Of a stretch of DNA of 64,000 nucleotides, positions 21,595 through 33,062 are shown piece by piece. The notes below the pieces were generated by a model. The model searched no databases. It was not told the origin of the DNA and saw nothing but the letters and a program-made list of their open reading frames with translations. This stretch comes from Luzula sylvatica. Its lineage: Eukaryota > Streptophyta > Magnoliopsida > Poales > Juncaceae. The number at the start of each line of letters is the position of its first letter. The first letter of the stretch is position 1. The position numbers and the translations under genes were made by a program. The stretch spans positions 34,874,908 through 34,938,907 of the forward strand of contig OX326959.1 in the NCBI GenBank assembly GCA_946800325.1. The letters are read 5' to 3'.

Positions 21595-22667
21595 GGGGAA
21601 TTCTTCAAAAACCCCCCAACTTTTCTGAAAATTCTGAAAAACCCCCTCTGCTTTTAGAAAACCCCCAATCTTTTTTAGATTCCCTCAAAAACCTCCTATA
21701 TTTTTTGTTTCTTCGAAAACCCCCTAACTTTTTCAGATTCTCTCAAAAACCCCCTATCTTTTTATTATGTTTTTTTTTTAAATAACCATTATACCTTTTA
21801 GTTTTATTTTTTTAATTTCTATAATTTAATAAATAATGAATATATATTAAACTATTATAAAAAAAATTAAAAATAAATAATACGTGATATTATAATATTA
21901 TAATAAATAATATATAGTATTAAAATATTATAATAAATAATATATTGATATTAAAATATCATTTTCAACAATTATTATAATATTTTAATATCAATATATT
22001 ATTTATTATAATAATTTAATATCTATGTATTATTTTTTATAATATTTTAATATCATGCATTATTTATTTTTTATAATTTTATTGATATTAAAATATCAAT
22101 AAAAATGTTATAATAATATAATATCATGCATTATTTATTTTTTATAATTTTATTGATATTAAAATATCAATAAAAATGTTATAATAATTTAATATCATAT
22201 ATTATTTATTGATATTAAAATATTATAATAAATAATACATGTATATTAAATTATTATAATAAATAATAAATTGATATTATAATATTATAATAATTGTTCA
22301 AAATGATATTTTAAAATCAATATATTATTTATTATAATATTTTAATACTATATATTATTTATTATAATATTATAATATCATGTATTATTTATTTTTAATT
22401 TTTTTATAATAGTTTAATATATATTCATTATTTATTAAATTATAGAAATTTAAAAAATAAAACTAAAGGGTATAATGGTTATTTTTTAAAAAACATAATA
22501 AAAAGATAGGTGGTTTTTGAGAGAATCTAATAAAGTTAGGGGGTTTTTGAAGAAGCAAAAAATATAGGGGGTTTTTGAGGGAATCTAAAAAAGATAGGGG
22601 GTTTTCTAAAAGTAAAGGGGTTTTTCAGAATTTTCAAAAAAGTTTGGGGGTTTTTGAAGAATTCCCC
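21595..22667. mobile_element. Foldback Mutator-like MITE, copy 1 (1073 bp)
   Basis: The whole element is a near-perfect inverted repeat that could fold into one long hairpin. The ends are GGGGAATTCTTCAAAAAC and its complement, and a perfect 9-bp duplication AAAATTAAT lies at 21586-21594 and 22668-22676. Each outer arm carries repeated AAAAACCCCC motifs; the centre is built of ATTATAATA/TATTATAAT palindromes. Nine-base duplications and long inverted ends fit non-autonomous Mutator-like elements. A second copy is at 57971-59042. No coding capacity. Confidence 0.92.
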
Positions 22668-22682
22668 AAAATTAATATATAA

Positions 22683-22715
22683 CTAGAGCATATCCTCGTT
22701 CCGCTTCGGAATAAT
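22683..22715 (-). mobile_element. Helitron-like 3' end (minus strand)
   Basis: Reading the minus strand, a TTCCGAAGCGGAA hairpin is followed by CTAG and then T, which is the usual 3' structure of plant Helitrons. The 5' end was not found. Confidence 0.4.
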
Positions 22716-23639
22716 AATTTTGATATGTTATATTCGTATTGTTTGTTCGAATCTCATATAGTTTGTTCGTAGTAAAAAATTATTTATTAACTATAATTTC
22801 AAAAATATCATACATGAGATTTCACATGTAAGATTGTACTTGTTATTTGAAATTTTACAAAAATACATAAAATATCATATTTTGAAAGTATACATGACAC
22901 GTTATATATTATTTTAAAACACTTTTTTATATTCTCCAGTTTGAACTAACATATGCTAGTTTGAAAAGTTTTCTCATAGAAATTGTAATTAAAATACTTT
23001 TGAAATTGTAACTAAAATACTTTTGAAAATTATTCTCATAGAATATCATTGATTTTTTTTAAATAAAGTTTCAAATTCCTTTATTTGTTTAGAAAAATCA
23101 CTTGAATATTTTGTAATAATTATTTTCCAAATAAATTATTTTATTATTTTGGAAATAAATTGTTTTAATATTTTGGAAAAAAAATTGTAAATAATATTTT
23201 TATAAAAAAATTAGATATAAAAAGATAAAAAAATATTGACAAAAATTGTTGTAGCTTGATTTTTTTTGGAGAATTAATTATATTTGAAAGAATATTTTTT
23301 ACAAAAAAACATTATGTTATTTTTATATTTCAAAAATATTTTGATAAACAATTGACAATTTTTTTAAAGAAATCTATGAAATATATGATTCTCAAGTTTA
23401 ATGAAATATATGATTCTCTTTAAAGTGGAAATCATTGATTTTTTTGAAATATTTTTTCAAATTCTTTAATTTGTTTTAGAAAAATCAATTAAATATTTCG
23501 TAATAATTATATTGAAAATAAATTGTGTTCATATTTTGGAAAAAATTTGAAAGAATTTTTATATAAAAAATTCAGATAAAAAAATATATTGACAATGGAA
23601 ACAAACATAATAAACCGTACCCGAGTTTCGAACTCAGAC

Positions 23640-23735
23640 CAATTCTACCAATGGAAACAAGCCAAGTATTGAACTCGGGTGGCCACCACAGGAGACCATT
23701 ATACAAACCACTGGGCCAATGCTACACATGCGTAT
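23640..23735 (-). mobile_element. tRNA-derived SINE-like fragment
   Basis: On the minus strand an A-box-like GGCCCAGTGGTT is followed after about 40 bases by a B-box-like GAGTTCAATAC, the spacing of an RNA polymerase III promoter in tRNA-derived SINEs. A second B-box-like segment (TTTCGAACTC, about 23620) lies next to it. No clean target duplication was found. Confidence 0.45.
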
Positions 23736-23825
23736 TTTGTTTCGATTTACACAATATATACAATATTATAGCCGGGACAGATGTCAAAAATTCATGAATT
23801 TCATTAAATTTTAAAGATCATCATA

Positions 23826-23860
23826 CTAGGGGTGATCTCGCTCCGCTTCGACCGACTTAA
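23826..23860 (-). mobile_element. Helitron-like 3' end (minus strand), weak
   Basis: On the minus strand GTCGAAGCGGAGCGAG is followed by CCCTAG and T. The hairpin is weak. It resembles the end at 22683. Confidence 0.3.
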
Positions 23861-24039
23861 ATTTAATTCCGAACTAATATTATTCATATTTAATTAGATA
23901 ATTATATATTTTTGAAAATAACTAAATAATTACTAAAAATTAGATGTTGGACATTTATTTATTTATTTTTAGAAATATACATCACATTTCGAGAGTTAGA
24001 GTGGTATATATAAAATTTATTGCAAGGAAAAAAAATTAA

Positions 24040-24630
24040 AATTATAACAAAAAATATTTTGATTAATGAGATTGTGTAAAAATATAATTTGATATTTTTT
24101 AGTGTTTAATTATAATTTTGACAAGTTTCTAATTATTTTCTTCAACAAAAAAAATAGATTTTTCAAATTATAGCACCAAATGAATTTTATTAATTAGATT
24201 GGGAAAAAGATATAGCTCGCTATTTTTAGGATTTAATTATAATTTAGACTATTTTATGTTTTATTAATTTTCTTGGAATATTTTTTCAAATTATATCTAA
24301 AATGATTTTGATTAATAAGATTGTGAAAAAATATAGTTTGATGTTTTTTAAGGTTTAATTACAATTTTGATTCTTTTAGTTTCAATTTATTTTCTTGCAC
24401 AATAGAAAATTATTTCTCAAATTATAGCAAAAATGATTTATTAATAAGATTGTGAAAAAATATGGTTTGATATTTTTGAGGGTTTAATTATAATTTTGAC
24501 TCTTTTAATTTCTATTTATTTTTTTTGGACACTAAAAAAAATTCAAATTATAAAACAAATGATTTGATTAATAAAATTTCGAAAAAAATATAGTTTGATA
24601 TTTTATTAGGATTTAAATATAATTTTGACC
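24040..24630. repeat. Minisatellite, period about 126 bp, five copies
   Basis: The phrase GATTGTGAAAAAATATA(G)TTTGATAT recurs in split form at about 24070, 24197, 24320, 24449 and 24574, giving periods of 123-129 bp. Each unit continues through 'TTTAATTATAATTTTGAC'. It is AT-rich and diverged. No gene. Confidence 0.75.
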
Positions 24631-24737
24631 TTATGTTGGAAAATATTTTTTTGGTAATTTGCATGTCCATCAAATTTGACATTATCAATTTATTGTTTCT
24701 TGAGAAATAAATATTTTATTTACACATATATAATTTG

Positions 24738-25225
24738 CTAAGTTGCGCGGATACTACAAAAATCAAGCCGTATCGTATCGGATACCGTATCAGATACCGA
24801 TACTCGTCGGATACGTATCGGATACCCCACATGGCGTATCCGAATATTTTATTTCAAAATAATAACAGATACTTCTCGAATACTTTCGGATACTTGTCGG
24901 ATACTTCTAACGTATTAATAAATGTACTTGTAAACTAAAAATTTAAATTAAAAATCGAAATAAATGAGTAATGCATATAAGTAAATAACTAAATATAATA
25001 AACATTAACTTAATAAGAAGTTATCTATGTAAAAACAAACATTTTAATATATTTTACGTCATATACATAATATATACAAATATTAAATATATAAATTATA
25101 ATTAATAAATAATAAAATATTATATATAATTGCCGTATCGTATAATATGTTTTTTAAAAAATTACCGTATCCCCGTATAAGTATCGTGTCGGATACGACA
25201 CCCTATCCGTATATGTGCAACATAG
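24738..25225. mobile_element. hAT-type MITE of the CGGATAC family, copy 1 (488 bp)
   Basis: Ends CTAAGTTGCGCGGATAC / GTGCAACATAG form imperfect inverted repeats, with a perfect 8-bp duplication ATAATTTG at 24730-24737 and 25226-25233. The outer parts are full of CGGATAC/GTATCCG units and the centre is AT-rich. Related copies lie at 32423, 60014 and 63371. Confidence 0.88.
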
Positions 25226-25446
25226 ATAATTTGAGAATATTGTATACATTAATTATGGATCAGCATAATTTCACTGTGTGTATGTTGGAGTCATCAATCA
25301 ATAGAGTCTTTGCTAAATATAACATATTGATCAAAATGTGTGTTTTGTCGGAGTCAGTAATCATTTTTATTGGAACATTAAAAAATAAAATGATCCTGAG
25401 ATTGGGATTGGGATTCGAACCAGACGTACGTCACAAATAGATTGTG

Positions 25447-26568
25447 GGAACATTTCTGACAGAGACCTTGTTTTGAATTTTTTTTTCGAAAAATAATCAT
25501 GTTTTATAAAGTATTCCAAAACTAACCTAAAACGGATTTTAAAAATCCGGTACCAACTGATTTTTAAAACCAGTTCAATTAATTAAGTTAATCAATCTTA
25601 TCTCAACAAATTTTACACATTTCGAAAAGCACCGGGTTTTAAAAATGAGGTGTACTATTCCTAAAAGTTCATTGATATTTGCCTCCAAATTTTATCCCTA
25701 AATTAATATATTTTAGTTATCATGATAAATATAATACGTCATCTAACTAGGAAAAAAAATAAACAATATTCATTTTTTACGTAACAACTATTCATTTGAA
25801 TTTATCAATTTTTAATTAACATTAAATATTTTTAATCATTTATTTCGTAATTATTGAATGTTTTATTAGAACATGCAAATTGTAAAGGTGAAATTTTGGG
25901 ACTAAATAAGAATATAAGATATCTCTTTTCTTGTCAAATATTCTCTACACACAATCACGCGAAGATTGAAAGAGAATTTTTACTTGGTCCCAAGGTTCAC
26001 CATTACCACTTTCATGTTCTAATTAACACATTCAACAATTATAAAATAAACTAGAGTTAGTCTAGTTGGTCACACATCTTGGCTAGGGAGCGAGAGGTGT
26101 GGGGTTCGATTGTGTTTGGAAGGGGGTCTTTGAGCCCTCTCCGAATTTACTCAAAAAACAATTATAAAATAAATGATTACAAAATAATTAATATTAATTA
26201 TAAATTGATAAATTCAAATGAATTGTTTTTATGTAAAAAATGAATATTTGTTCTTTAATTTTTTTTTTTTAATTAGATGATATATGATATTTATCACGCT
26301 AACTACAATATATTAATTTAGGGGTAAACTTTGGAGGCAAATACCGGTTAAATTCTAGGAATTGTACACCATGTTTTTAAAATCCGGTGCTTTTTGAAAT
26401 GTGTAAATCTGTTGTGATAAGATTGATTAAGTTAATTAATTGAACTGGTTTTAAAAACCAGTTGGTATCGGTTTTTAAAATTCGTTTTAGATTAGTTTTG
26501 GAATATTTGATAAAACAGGGTTATTTTTCGAAAAAAAATTCAAAACAGGGTCATATCAGAAATATTCC
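25447..26568. mobile_element. Foldback Mutator-like element (1122 bp) with a SINE nested in its centre
   Basis: Inverted arms of about 390 bp (25447-25850 and 26180-26568), outer ends GGAACATTTCTGA / TCAGAAATATTCC, flanked by a 9-bp duplication TAGATTGTG / TAGATTCTG (25438-25446 and 26569-26577, eight of nine identical). The arms share long AAACCAGTT, AAAATCCGGT and GGAGGCAAATA blocks. It is a different family from the element at 21595. It encodes nothing recognisable. Confidence 0.85.
26051..26157 (+). mobile_element. tRNA-derived SINE (about 107 bp)
   Basis: Flanked by a perfect 16-bp duplication ACAATTATAAAATAAA (26035-26050 and 26158-26173). An A-box-like TTAGTCTAGTTGG is followed after about 35 bases by a B-box-like GGGTTCGATTGTG, and the element ends in an A-rich tail. 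It sits in the middle of the foldback Mutator-like element, so it is younger than that insertion. Confidence 0.88.
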
Positions 26569-26577
26569 TAGATTCTG

Positions 26578-28300
26578 CTCTTCCCATCTGGGCTGTAATC
26601 AATATATGCTTATATTTGTATTTTTAGCATCTTATTATAATGAACACGTGTCGAATTTTGTGAAATAACAAGGCTGGTCCTGAAATAATAAACTTATATT
26701 ATATGGCGGTTATGCAATGGATTATTGTGTGGTAACTGGTAACTTGTGTTTGGAAAGCTCTATTGAGATAATGTCGCTTTTATATATGTTGTTTTCTCTG
26801 TAATGGACTTGCTTTGTAGGAAAATGACATAAATGGAACAAAAATACTATATAGACCAATTTTAATGTTACAAGATAGTGAACAATCGTTCAATTGAAAA
26901 TGATGTTTTTTGAATAAAATTATGGTCAATATTTCACTCTTCAGAAATTTATCTATTAAATCATAATTTCGTAATTTTAAATTTCAAAACTGAAAATTTG
27001 AAATTGAAAATACAAATATGTATATCTTGACATTCCATACTTACCTTTGTTTTAAAATGAAGAAGTGTTGAATCCGCATTTCTTAGAAAACAATAAAAAT
27101 TAAAATGGCCTATTATGTCGAGAATTTAAAATTAGAGGATTTACGATGAAAATCATCCAAAACAACAAAGTAAAAACATAAAACATCCAATGAATTTTTT
27201 TTTTTAAATCCATATAATTCTTCTGAATATTAAAAAAAAAAAAAAAAAATACTATCAGCACCTAGTTGTCGCCTCTCCACCCATCACCAATCAAATGACG
27301 ACACGTATCGTTTCTTTTACGATGTTGTGTACAATATAACAGTGTTACAAACAAATTTACTTAAAAGAGTACATAATATTTAAGTAAGATATATGATATT
27401 TAAGTAAAAATATAGATTGTTATTATAAAAATATAATGATCGTGTAACAAAATCTATTCAAAAAATATGCATTTCTATCAAATAAAATATTGGATTTTTT
27501 TTCTTGAAATTATAATTGTGTAAAAATATATGTACAAGAATCAGATATTTTAAATTGTGATATAACGTTTTGTGGTGTGGGAATTGTAATTTACACACGA
27601 TTATTGGTATTGCGCGCTATGACAGTTATATAACGTTGTTATTTAGTAAAAATGAGATATTACGTTTTAGAAATATTTGCCGTTATTTGCGGTATCTCGG
27701 ATCTATTGCACTGCTATTTAAATTATTGAAAAATATATATCAATACATTCACAAAAGTATATATCAGATAATATAAAATAAAATATATTTCAAATAAAAT
27801 CACAAAAGTATATATCGTACATTTAAAAAAAGATCTTCCATAAAATATAAAATAAATAGATGTTTAGTGTACTTTTAATTAAAAATATACATCATGCATA
27901 TACAAATACGTAATACACAATTAAAAAAAATGGATCATACATTTAGCAAATATATTTATATTGTAATTAAATATTTTATAACAAAAAATGAGAAATAGGA
28001 AGAAATGTCGCAGAAACTATTTTCTCAAACAAAAAAAAATCATGTTTAAATTTCCACTTTTAATACCGATGCCCTTCAATGTAATAAAAAAAACAAAATC
28101 TAAAAAGACCTCCAATATTTTCTAATACCTCCAAATATCGAAAATTAAAAAAGTGTTATGAATAATTATGAGATACGGATGTCATTTTGTAACTGAAATA
28201 TTATAGAAGTCATTATAGAAATTTATTATGTCTTCCATTGTATTAAGTCTTTGTTTTTAACCGTTTATTTAAATCTTGCACTCACCATGTACTATATAAA
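26578..28300. other. AT-rich intergenic sequence
   Basis: No gene, RNA or complete element was recognised. Short poly-A/T runs occur (27190-27250). Confidence 0.5.
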
Positions 28301-28304
28301 GAGA

Positions 28305-28335
28305 CTAGGAGATTACCCGCGCTTCGCGGCGGATT
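28305..28335 (-). mobile_element. Helitron-like 3' end (minus strand)
   Basis: On the minus strand a GC hairpin with stems CCGCG/CGCGG is followed 11-12 bases later by CTAG and T. It is the same terminal type as at 36752 and 46309. The 5' end was not identified; 28336-29440 is AT-rich and featureless. Confidence 0.6.
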
Positions 28336-29479
28336 TGTTTCAATTATTTTGATATACACATAATATATACACATAATCTATAGTTATGATTTTTCGGGAT
28401 CAAATATAAGACTTTGTGAAAATAAAAATCATATTGATTAAGAAAATTTGAGGATAACAAAATTATTATAATATTTTTAAATCCGTCACAATGCAAAATA
28501 TTTATTTATTACTTTAATGCAACACATACAAAAAAAATGTTACTATACAATAATAAAATAACTCGTCTGGACATAAATAAAAAGCAAAACCATATGATAT
28601 TTTAGATTTTCATATCTAACATTAAGAATAATAATATTATAAAAGTTCAAAAAAATTATTTCTGTCTGATAAATTTTATATAGTTTATTATTGAAAAATA
28701 GTATATAAGTTAAAGAAATTATTTGTGTTTAGTAAATAAGTATATTTCATTTTTATTATTTTTTTTAAAGATTAACAAGAAATTGTTTTAAGTAAACAGA
28801 CAAATATGACATACTTAGTAGTATGTGCAATGTTTTTCAATTATAGTTTTAAAAATAGTAGTAATAAGGCTTACAAGTCATTAATGTAATAATATTTTTT
28901 TTTATATATATTTTTTAATAATTGTTTTCATAATTTTAAGTTAGAGAAAAATATTGAATATATGATAATATGAATCTCAAAATAAAGATAAAATTCAAGT
29001 GAATATATTTCTTAATTTTTTTAACTTATATTATGAAAATATTAACAATATTTAATGTATGTTTTATGATTTTATATATTAATTTATTAATGTTAAACTC
29101 TTCACATATTATTTAAATATTTAAACTCTTCACATATTATTAATAATATAATATTAATTATATTGTATATTTGATGTATGTTTTATAATATTATATATTA
29201 AATATTTAAACTCTTCACATTTTATTTGTATTAACGATTGATCATGCAACATAGTGTGAAAAAAAATTCAAAATCAAATACAACTGGTACCACATGAACC
29301 TAACGAATATTTGTTTGGCACATCATCAGTGTAAGGTGATGTGACCTTCTAATATTGTTTAAAACTATGTGTAAAATAAGAGACATATAAATGTCTACAA
29401 ATAAAAAAAAAAAATCACACAAAATCAAAAGTTAATCCAAAATTTATATGTTGTCACATATCAAAAATATGATGATACT

Positions 29480-29740
29480 TACTGTTATTATTATTATTAT
29501 TTCATTTTTTATAATTATTATATTATTAATAATATTTTTAGTATTACTATTGATATTACTGTTATTATTATTACTATTTACTATTATTATTATTATTATT
29601 ATTATTATTTACCATTATTATTATTATTTACTATTATAATAATAATAATTATTATTATTATTATTATTATCATTATTTAATTTTTTATAATTCTTATATT
29701 ATGAATAATATTGTTAGTATCACTATTATTATTATTATTA

Positions 29741-29774
<34 letters not shown>

Positions 29775-29823
29775 TACTATTGTTATAATTTTCATTATTA
29801 TTATATTTTTAATTATTATTATA

Positions 29824-29861
<38 letters not shown>

Positions 29862-29872
29862 CACTGTTATAA
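29480..29872. repeat. (ATT)n microsatellite block, left of the hAT element
   Basis: Nearly uninterrupted ATT/TTA triplets, with occasional ACT, GTT and CAT variants, over about 390 bp. The predicted peptides are poly-Ile/Leu/Tyr artefacts. Confidence 0.95.
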
Positions 29873-29904
29873 ATATTGACCATTCAATATTTGTGTATAA
29901 ACAT

Positions 29905-30899
<995 letters not shown>

Positions 30900-30907
30900 A
30901 TAAACAT

Positions 30908-31560
30908 ATATAATTAATAATTTCACTTTTTTAATCAACAAACAGTGTTGATGGAAATTGTTTTCTACTTATTTTTGTGGGAAAACATTTTCTTGCAAAA
31001 ATGACTCAAATGATGTCCGGAAGAAAATGGATTCTCACCAATTCTTGAACATCAAACAAAGGATATTCCTCATTTTCCAGGAAATTGATAATTTTCCCAC
31101 ATATTCTTGAATATCAAACAGCTCCAAAGATGACTCCAAAATAAGAGGTTTGATAAATAAGTGATATTGTAATATTTATTTCATTGAATAGAAAATTCGT
31201 CTCTATCAAATTCACTCTTTATTTTGTTTATTTTTCAACAAAAAGATTATTTTTAACTCGTAAAAATATTAATTAAAAAACCTCCAACATTTTAATATTA
31301 ACTCTCGTAGAAATTAAAAAAAAAAAAATCATTTGCTACGCTTGATCAAAAAAGAAAATCTAAAAATAAAAAGGATTATTTTTAAAAGGAAAAATCTTAT
31401 TAATACGTAGTATTCAGACTCAGAAATCAGAATAAACAATAATCAATAAAAATAATATGGAATAATTTGATTCTTATTTTTTTTTCATTTCCATATTCTC
31501 AAAAAATTATTATTTGTTGCTAGATTCATAGAATTTTTATTTCTAAAAATAGAACCTTCA
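30908..31560. other. AT-rich sequence upstream of the TAF8-like gene
   Basis: No gene or element was recognised. It probably includes the promoter of the gene at 31632; no clear TATA box can be singled out in such AT-rich DNA. Confidence 0.4.
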
Positions 31561-31607
31561 ATGAATATTTCCTATTTCTCTTATCTAGGGTTCTTCTCCC
31601 ATAAGCC

Positions 31608-31654
31608 ATGAAAGAGAAGGCAACGCCATGAATGGAATCTCCGGCGAGCTCTAA
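31608..31654 (+). promoter_or_regulatory. Two short upstream ORFs in the TAF8-like leader
   Basis: An upstream ATG at 31608 encodes MKEKATP and stops at TGA (31629-31631). That stop overlaps a second ATG at 31628, which encodes MNGISGEL and ends at 31654, past the main ATG at 31632. Both lie out of frame with the main protein and could lower or condition its translation. Whether the mRNA starts upstream of them is unknown. Confidence 0.5.
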
Positions 31655-32303
31655 GGCCTTCTACGGCGCCATATCCTCCGTCGTCATCGGTCAGATTTTC
31701 CATTCCGCTGGCTACAGCTCCACCCAGTCTTCTGCACTCCGTGCTCTCTCAGACATTGCAATACAGTACATCGAATCCATTGGTCGTTTATCTGTCTCTT
31801 TAGCTACTTCTCATAACCGCACTGATTCAAACTTATTTGACCTTGTTCTTTCTCTTGAGACCTTACATTCCCATCGAGGGTTCGTGGGCGGCTCGAACCC
31901 GGTAAAATTGGTGTTGGAATCGACTTTGTTGAAAGAACTCATGGCGTTTGTACGTGTAGTCGACGAAGTACCGTTTGCGAAACCCATTGTTCGCAATGAT
32001 AAACGGAAAGGTAATACTTTGTCTGTTTCGAGGAGCTTTACGCAATTGCAAAAAGAGCCACCATTTGCGCATGTGCCCAAGTGGTTGCCTTGCTTTCCTG
32101 ATACAGGGGGTGAATGGAGAAGAGAGGAAAAACAGGAGCCTGAGACGGTGAAAACCATTAGTAATTATTTGGCGATAAATTTAATTGAGAAAAAGAGTGA
32201 ATTCGATTTCATTTTAGATTTTAGGGAGAAAAGAGATAAGATTCGGTTTAGCGTCGGGTTGAGGAAGAAGAGAAAGATTAAGGATTTGGCACTTGATTTT
32301 TGA
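31632..32303 (+). CDS. TAF8-like TFIID subunit (histone-fold protein), 223 aa, single exon
   Basis: The N-terminal part, residues about 9-78 (FYGAISSVVIGQIF...SALRALSDIAIQYI...NLFDLVLSLETL), is a bromodomain-associated histone fold of the TAF8/TAF3 type. Residues 143-157 (PPFAHVPKWLPCFPD) match the conserved proline-rich TAF8 motif. In TFIID, TAF8 pairs with TAF10 through the histone fold and helps recruit RNA polymerase II at core promoters; a nuclear location is expected. A basic stretch RKKRKIK near the C-terminus could be a nuclear signal. At 223 aa it is shorter than typical plant TAF8 proteins, so it may be a diverged paralogue. The ATG at 31632 is chosen because it starts the frame containing the whole histone fold. 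The frame is intact and intronless. Confidence 0.8.
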   Translation: MESPASSKAFYGAISSVVIGQIFHSAGYSSTQSSALRALSDIAIQYIESIGRLSVSLATSHNRTDSNLFDLVLSLETLHSHRGFVGGSNPVKLVLESTLLKELMAFVRVVDEVPFAKPIVRNDKRKGNTLSVSRSFTQLQKEPPFAHVPKWLPCFPDTGGEWRREEKQEPETVKTISNYLAINLIEKKSEFDFILDFREKRDKIRFSVGLRKKRKIKDLALDF

Positions 32304-32422
32304 TTTCAGTTGAAATTTTGCGGGGCGTTACTGAATCGTACCAGAAAAGTACTGGTACGGTATGAATAATCGGGCTTCTACCAGTAATCTCATTTGCTCC
32401 TACCGACATAATTGATTCTATT

Positions 32423-32825
32423 CTACGTTGCACGGATACTGTATCATATTTGATACGGTACGGTTTAATCGTCAAACTCAGGATACGATACATTTATTTT
32501 ATACAATATTTTATCATTTGCCGTTTTGAATATTTTAAAGTTTGTTGTAATTGAAACATTATATTATAAAGTAAAATTCATTTAATATTTTAGTATTTTA
32601 CTCGTATGCATCATTTGTTCATTTCAATTTTGAATTTTTTAAATGTAATTTTATTTTTTCATACACTAACAATATCTGATAAGTACCGATGAAGAATCTG
32701 AAAAGTGTGTATTATTTCAAAATTAATTAAATACGTCACGTGAAATATTCGATTCATATTTATTTAGTATTGTACATGTATTAGTATCGGATATGGATAC
32801 TACATCCAATCCGATTTGGTTGATT
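32423..32825. mobile_element. Diverged CGGATAC-family hAT-type MITE, copy 2
   Basis: Left end CTACGTTGCACGGATACT matches the family end (compare 24738 and 63371). The interior keeps GATACGG units at both sides of an AT-rich centre. The right end near 32810 (GGATACTACATCC) is too degraded to set exactly and no duplication was found. Confidence 0.6.
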
Positions 32826-32853
32826 TCTGGGCAGTGATGCACTTCCCCCAACT

Positions 32854-33054
32854 CTCCCCCACACCTCTTGATGTGTTATTGTAACGCTTAACACTATTAT
32901 GGTTTAACATCTGAATTATGATTTAACATCTTAATTTATAATTTAACATCATAATGAAGATGTTAAACTACAAATTAAGATGTTAAATCATAATTAAGAT
33001 GTTAAATTTGGAAGTGTTAAGCCTTATGCCAACACATCAAGAGGTGTGGGGGAG
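32854..33054. mobile_element. MITE with long inverted ends (about 200 bp)
   Basis: Ends CTCCCCCACACCTCTTGATG and its complement; inner arms share TTAACAC and repeated TTTAACATC/GATGTTAAA. A possible 9-bp duplication is CCCCCAACT / GTCCAACTT (weak). It lies 0.55 kb downstream of the TAF8-like gene. Confidence 0.75.
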
Positions 33055-33062
33055 GTCCAACT

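Larger units (their letters stand above)
22677..24040. other. AT-rich intergenic DNA with two Helitron-like ends
   Basis: Minus-strand Helitron-like 3' ends at 22683 and 23826 are listed separately. A direct repeat of about 170 bp (23045-23180 and 23425-23530, with 'ATTGATTTTTTT' and 'AGAAAAATCA') is visible. No gene is seen. Confidence 0.5.

Noticed and set aside
25400..25440. GGATTCGAACC-type B box (minus strand)
   Set aside because: No A box at the right distance and no target duplication; the foldback element begins at 25447, so any SINE there is cut off.
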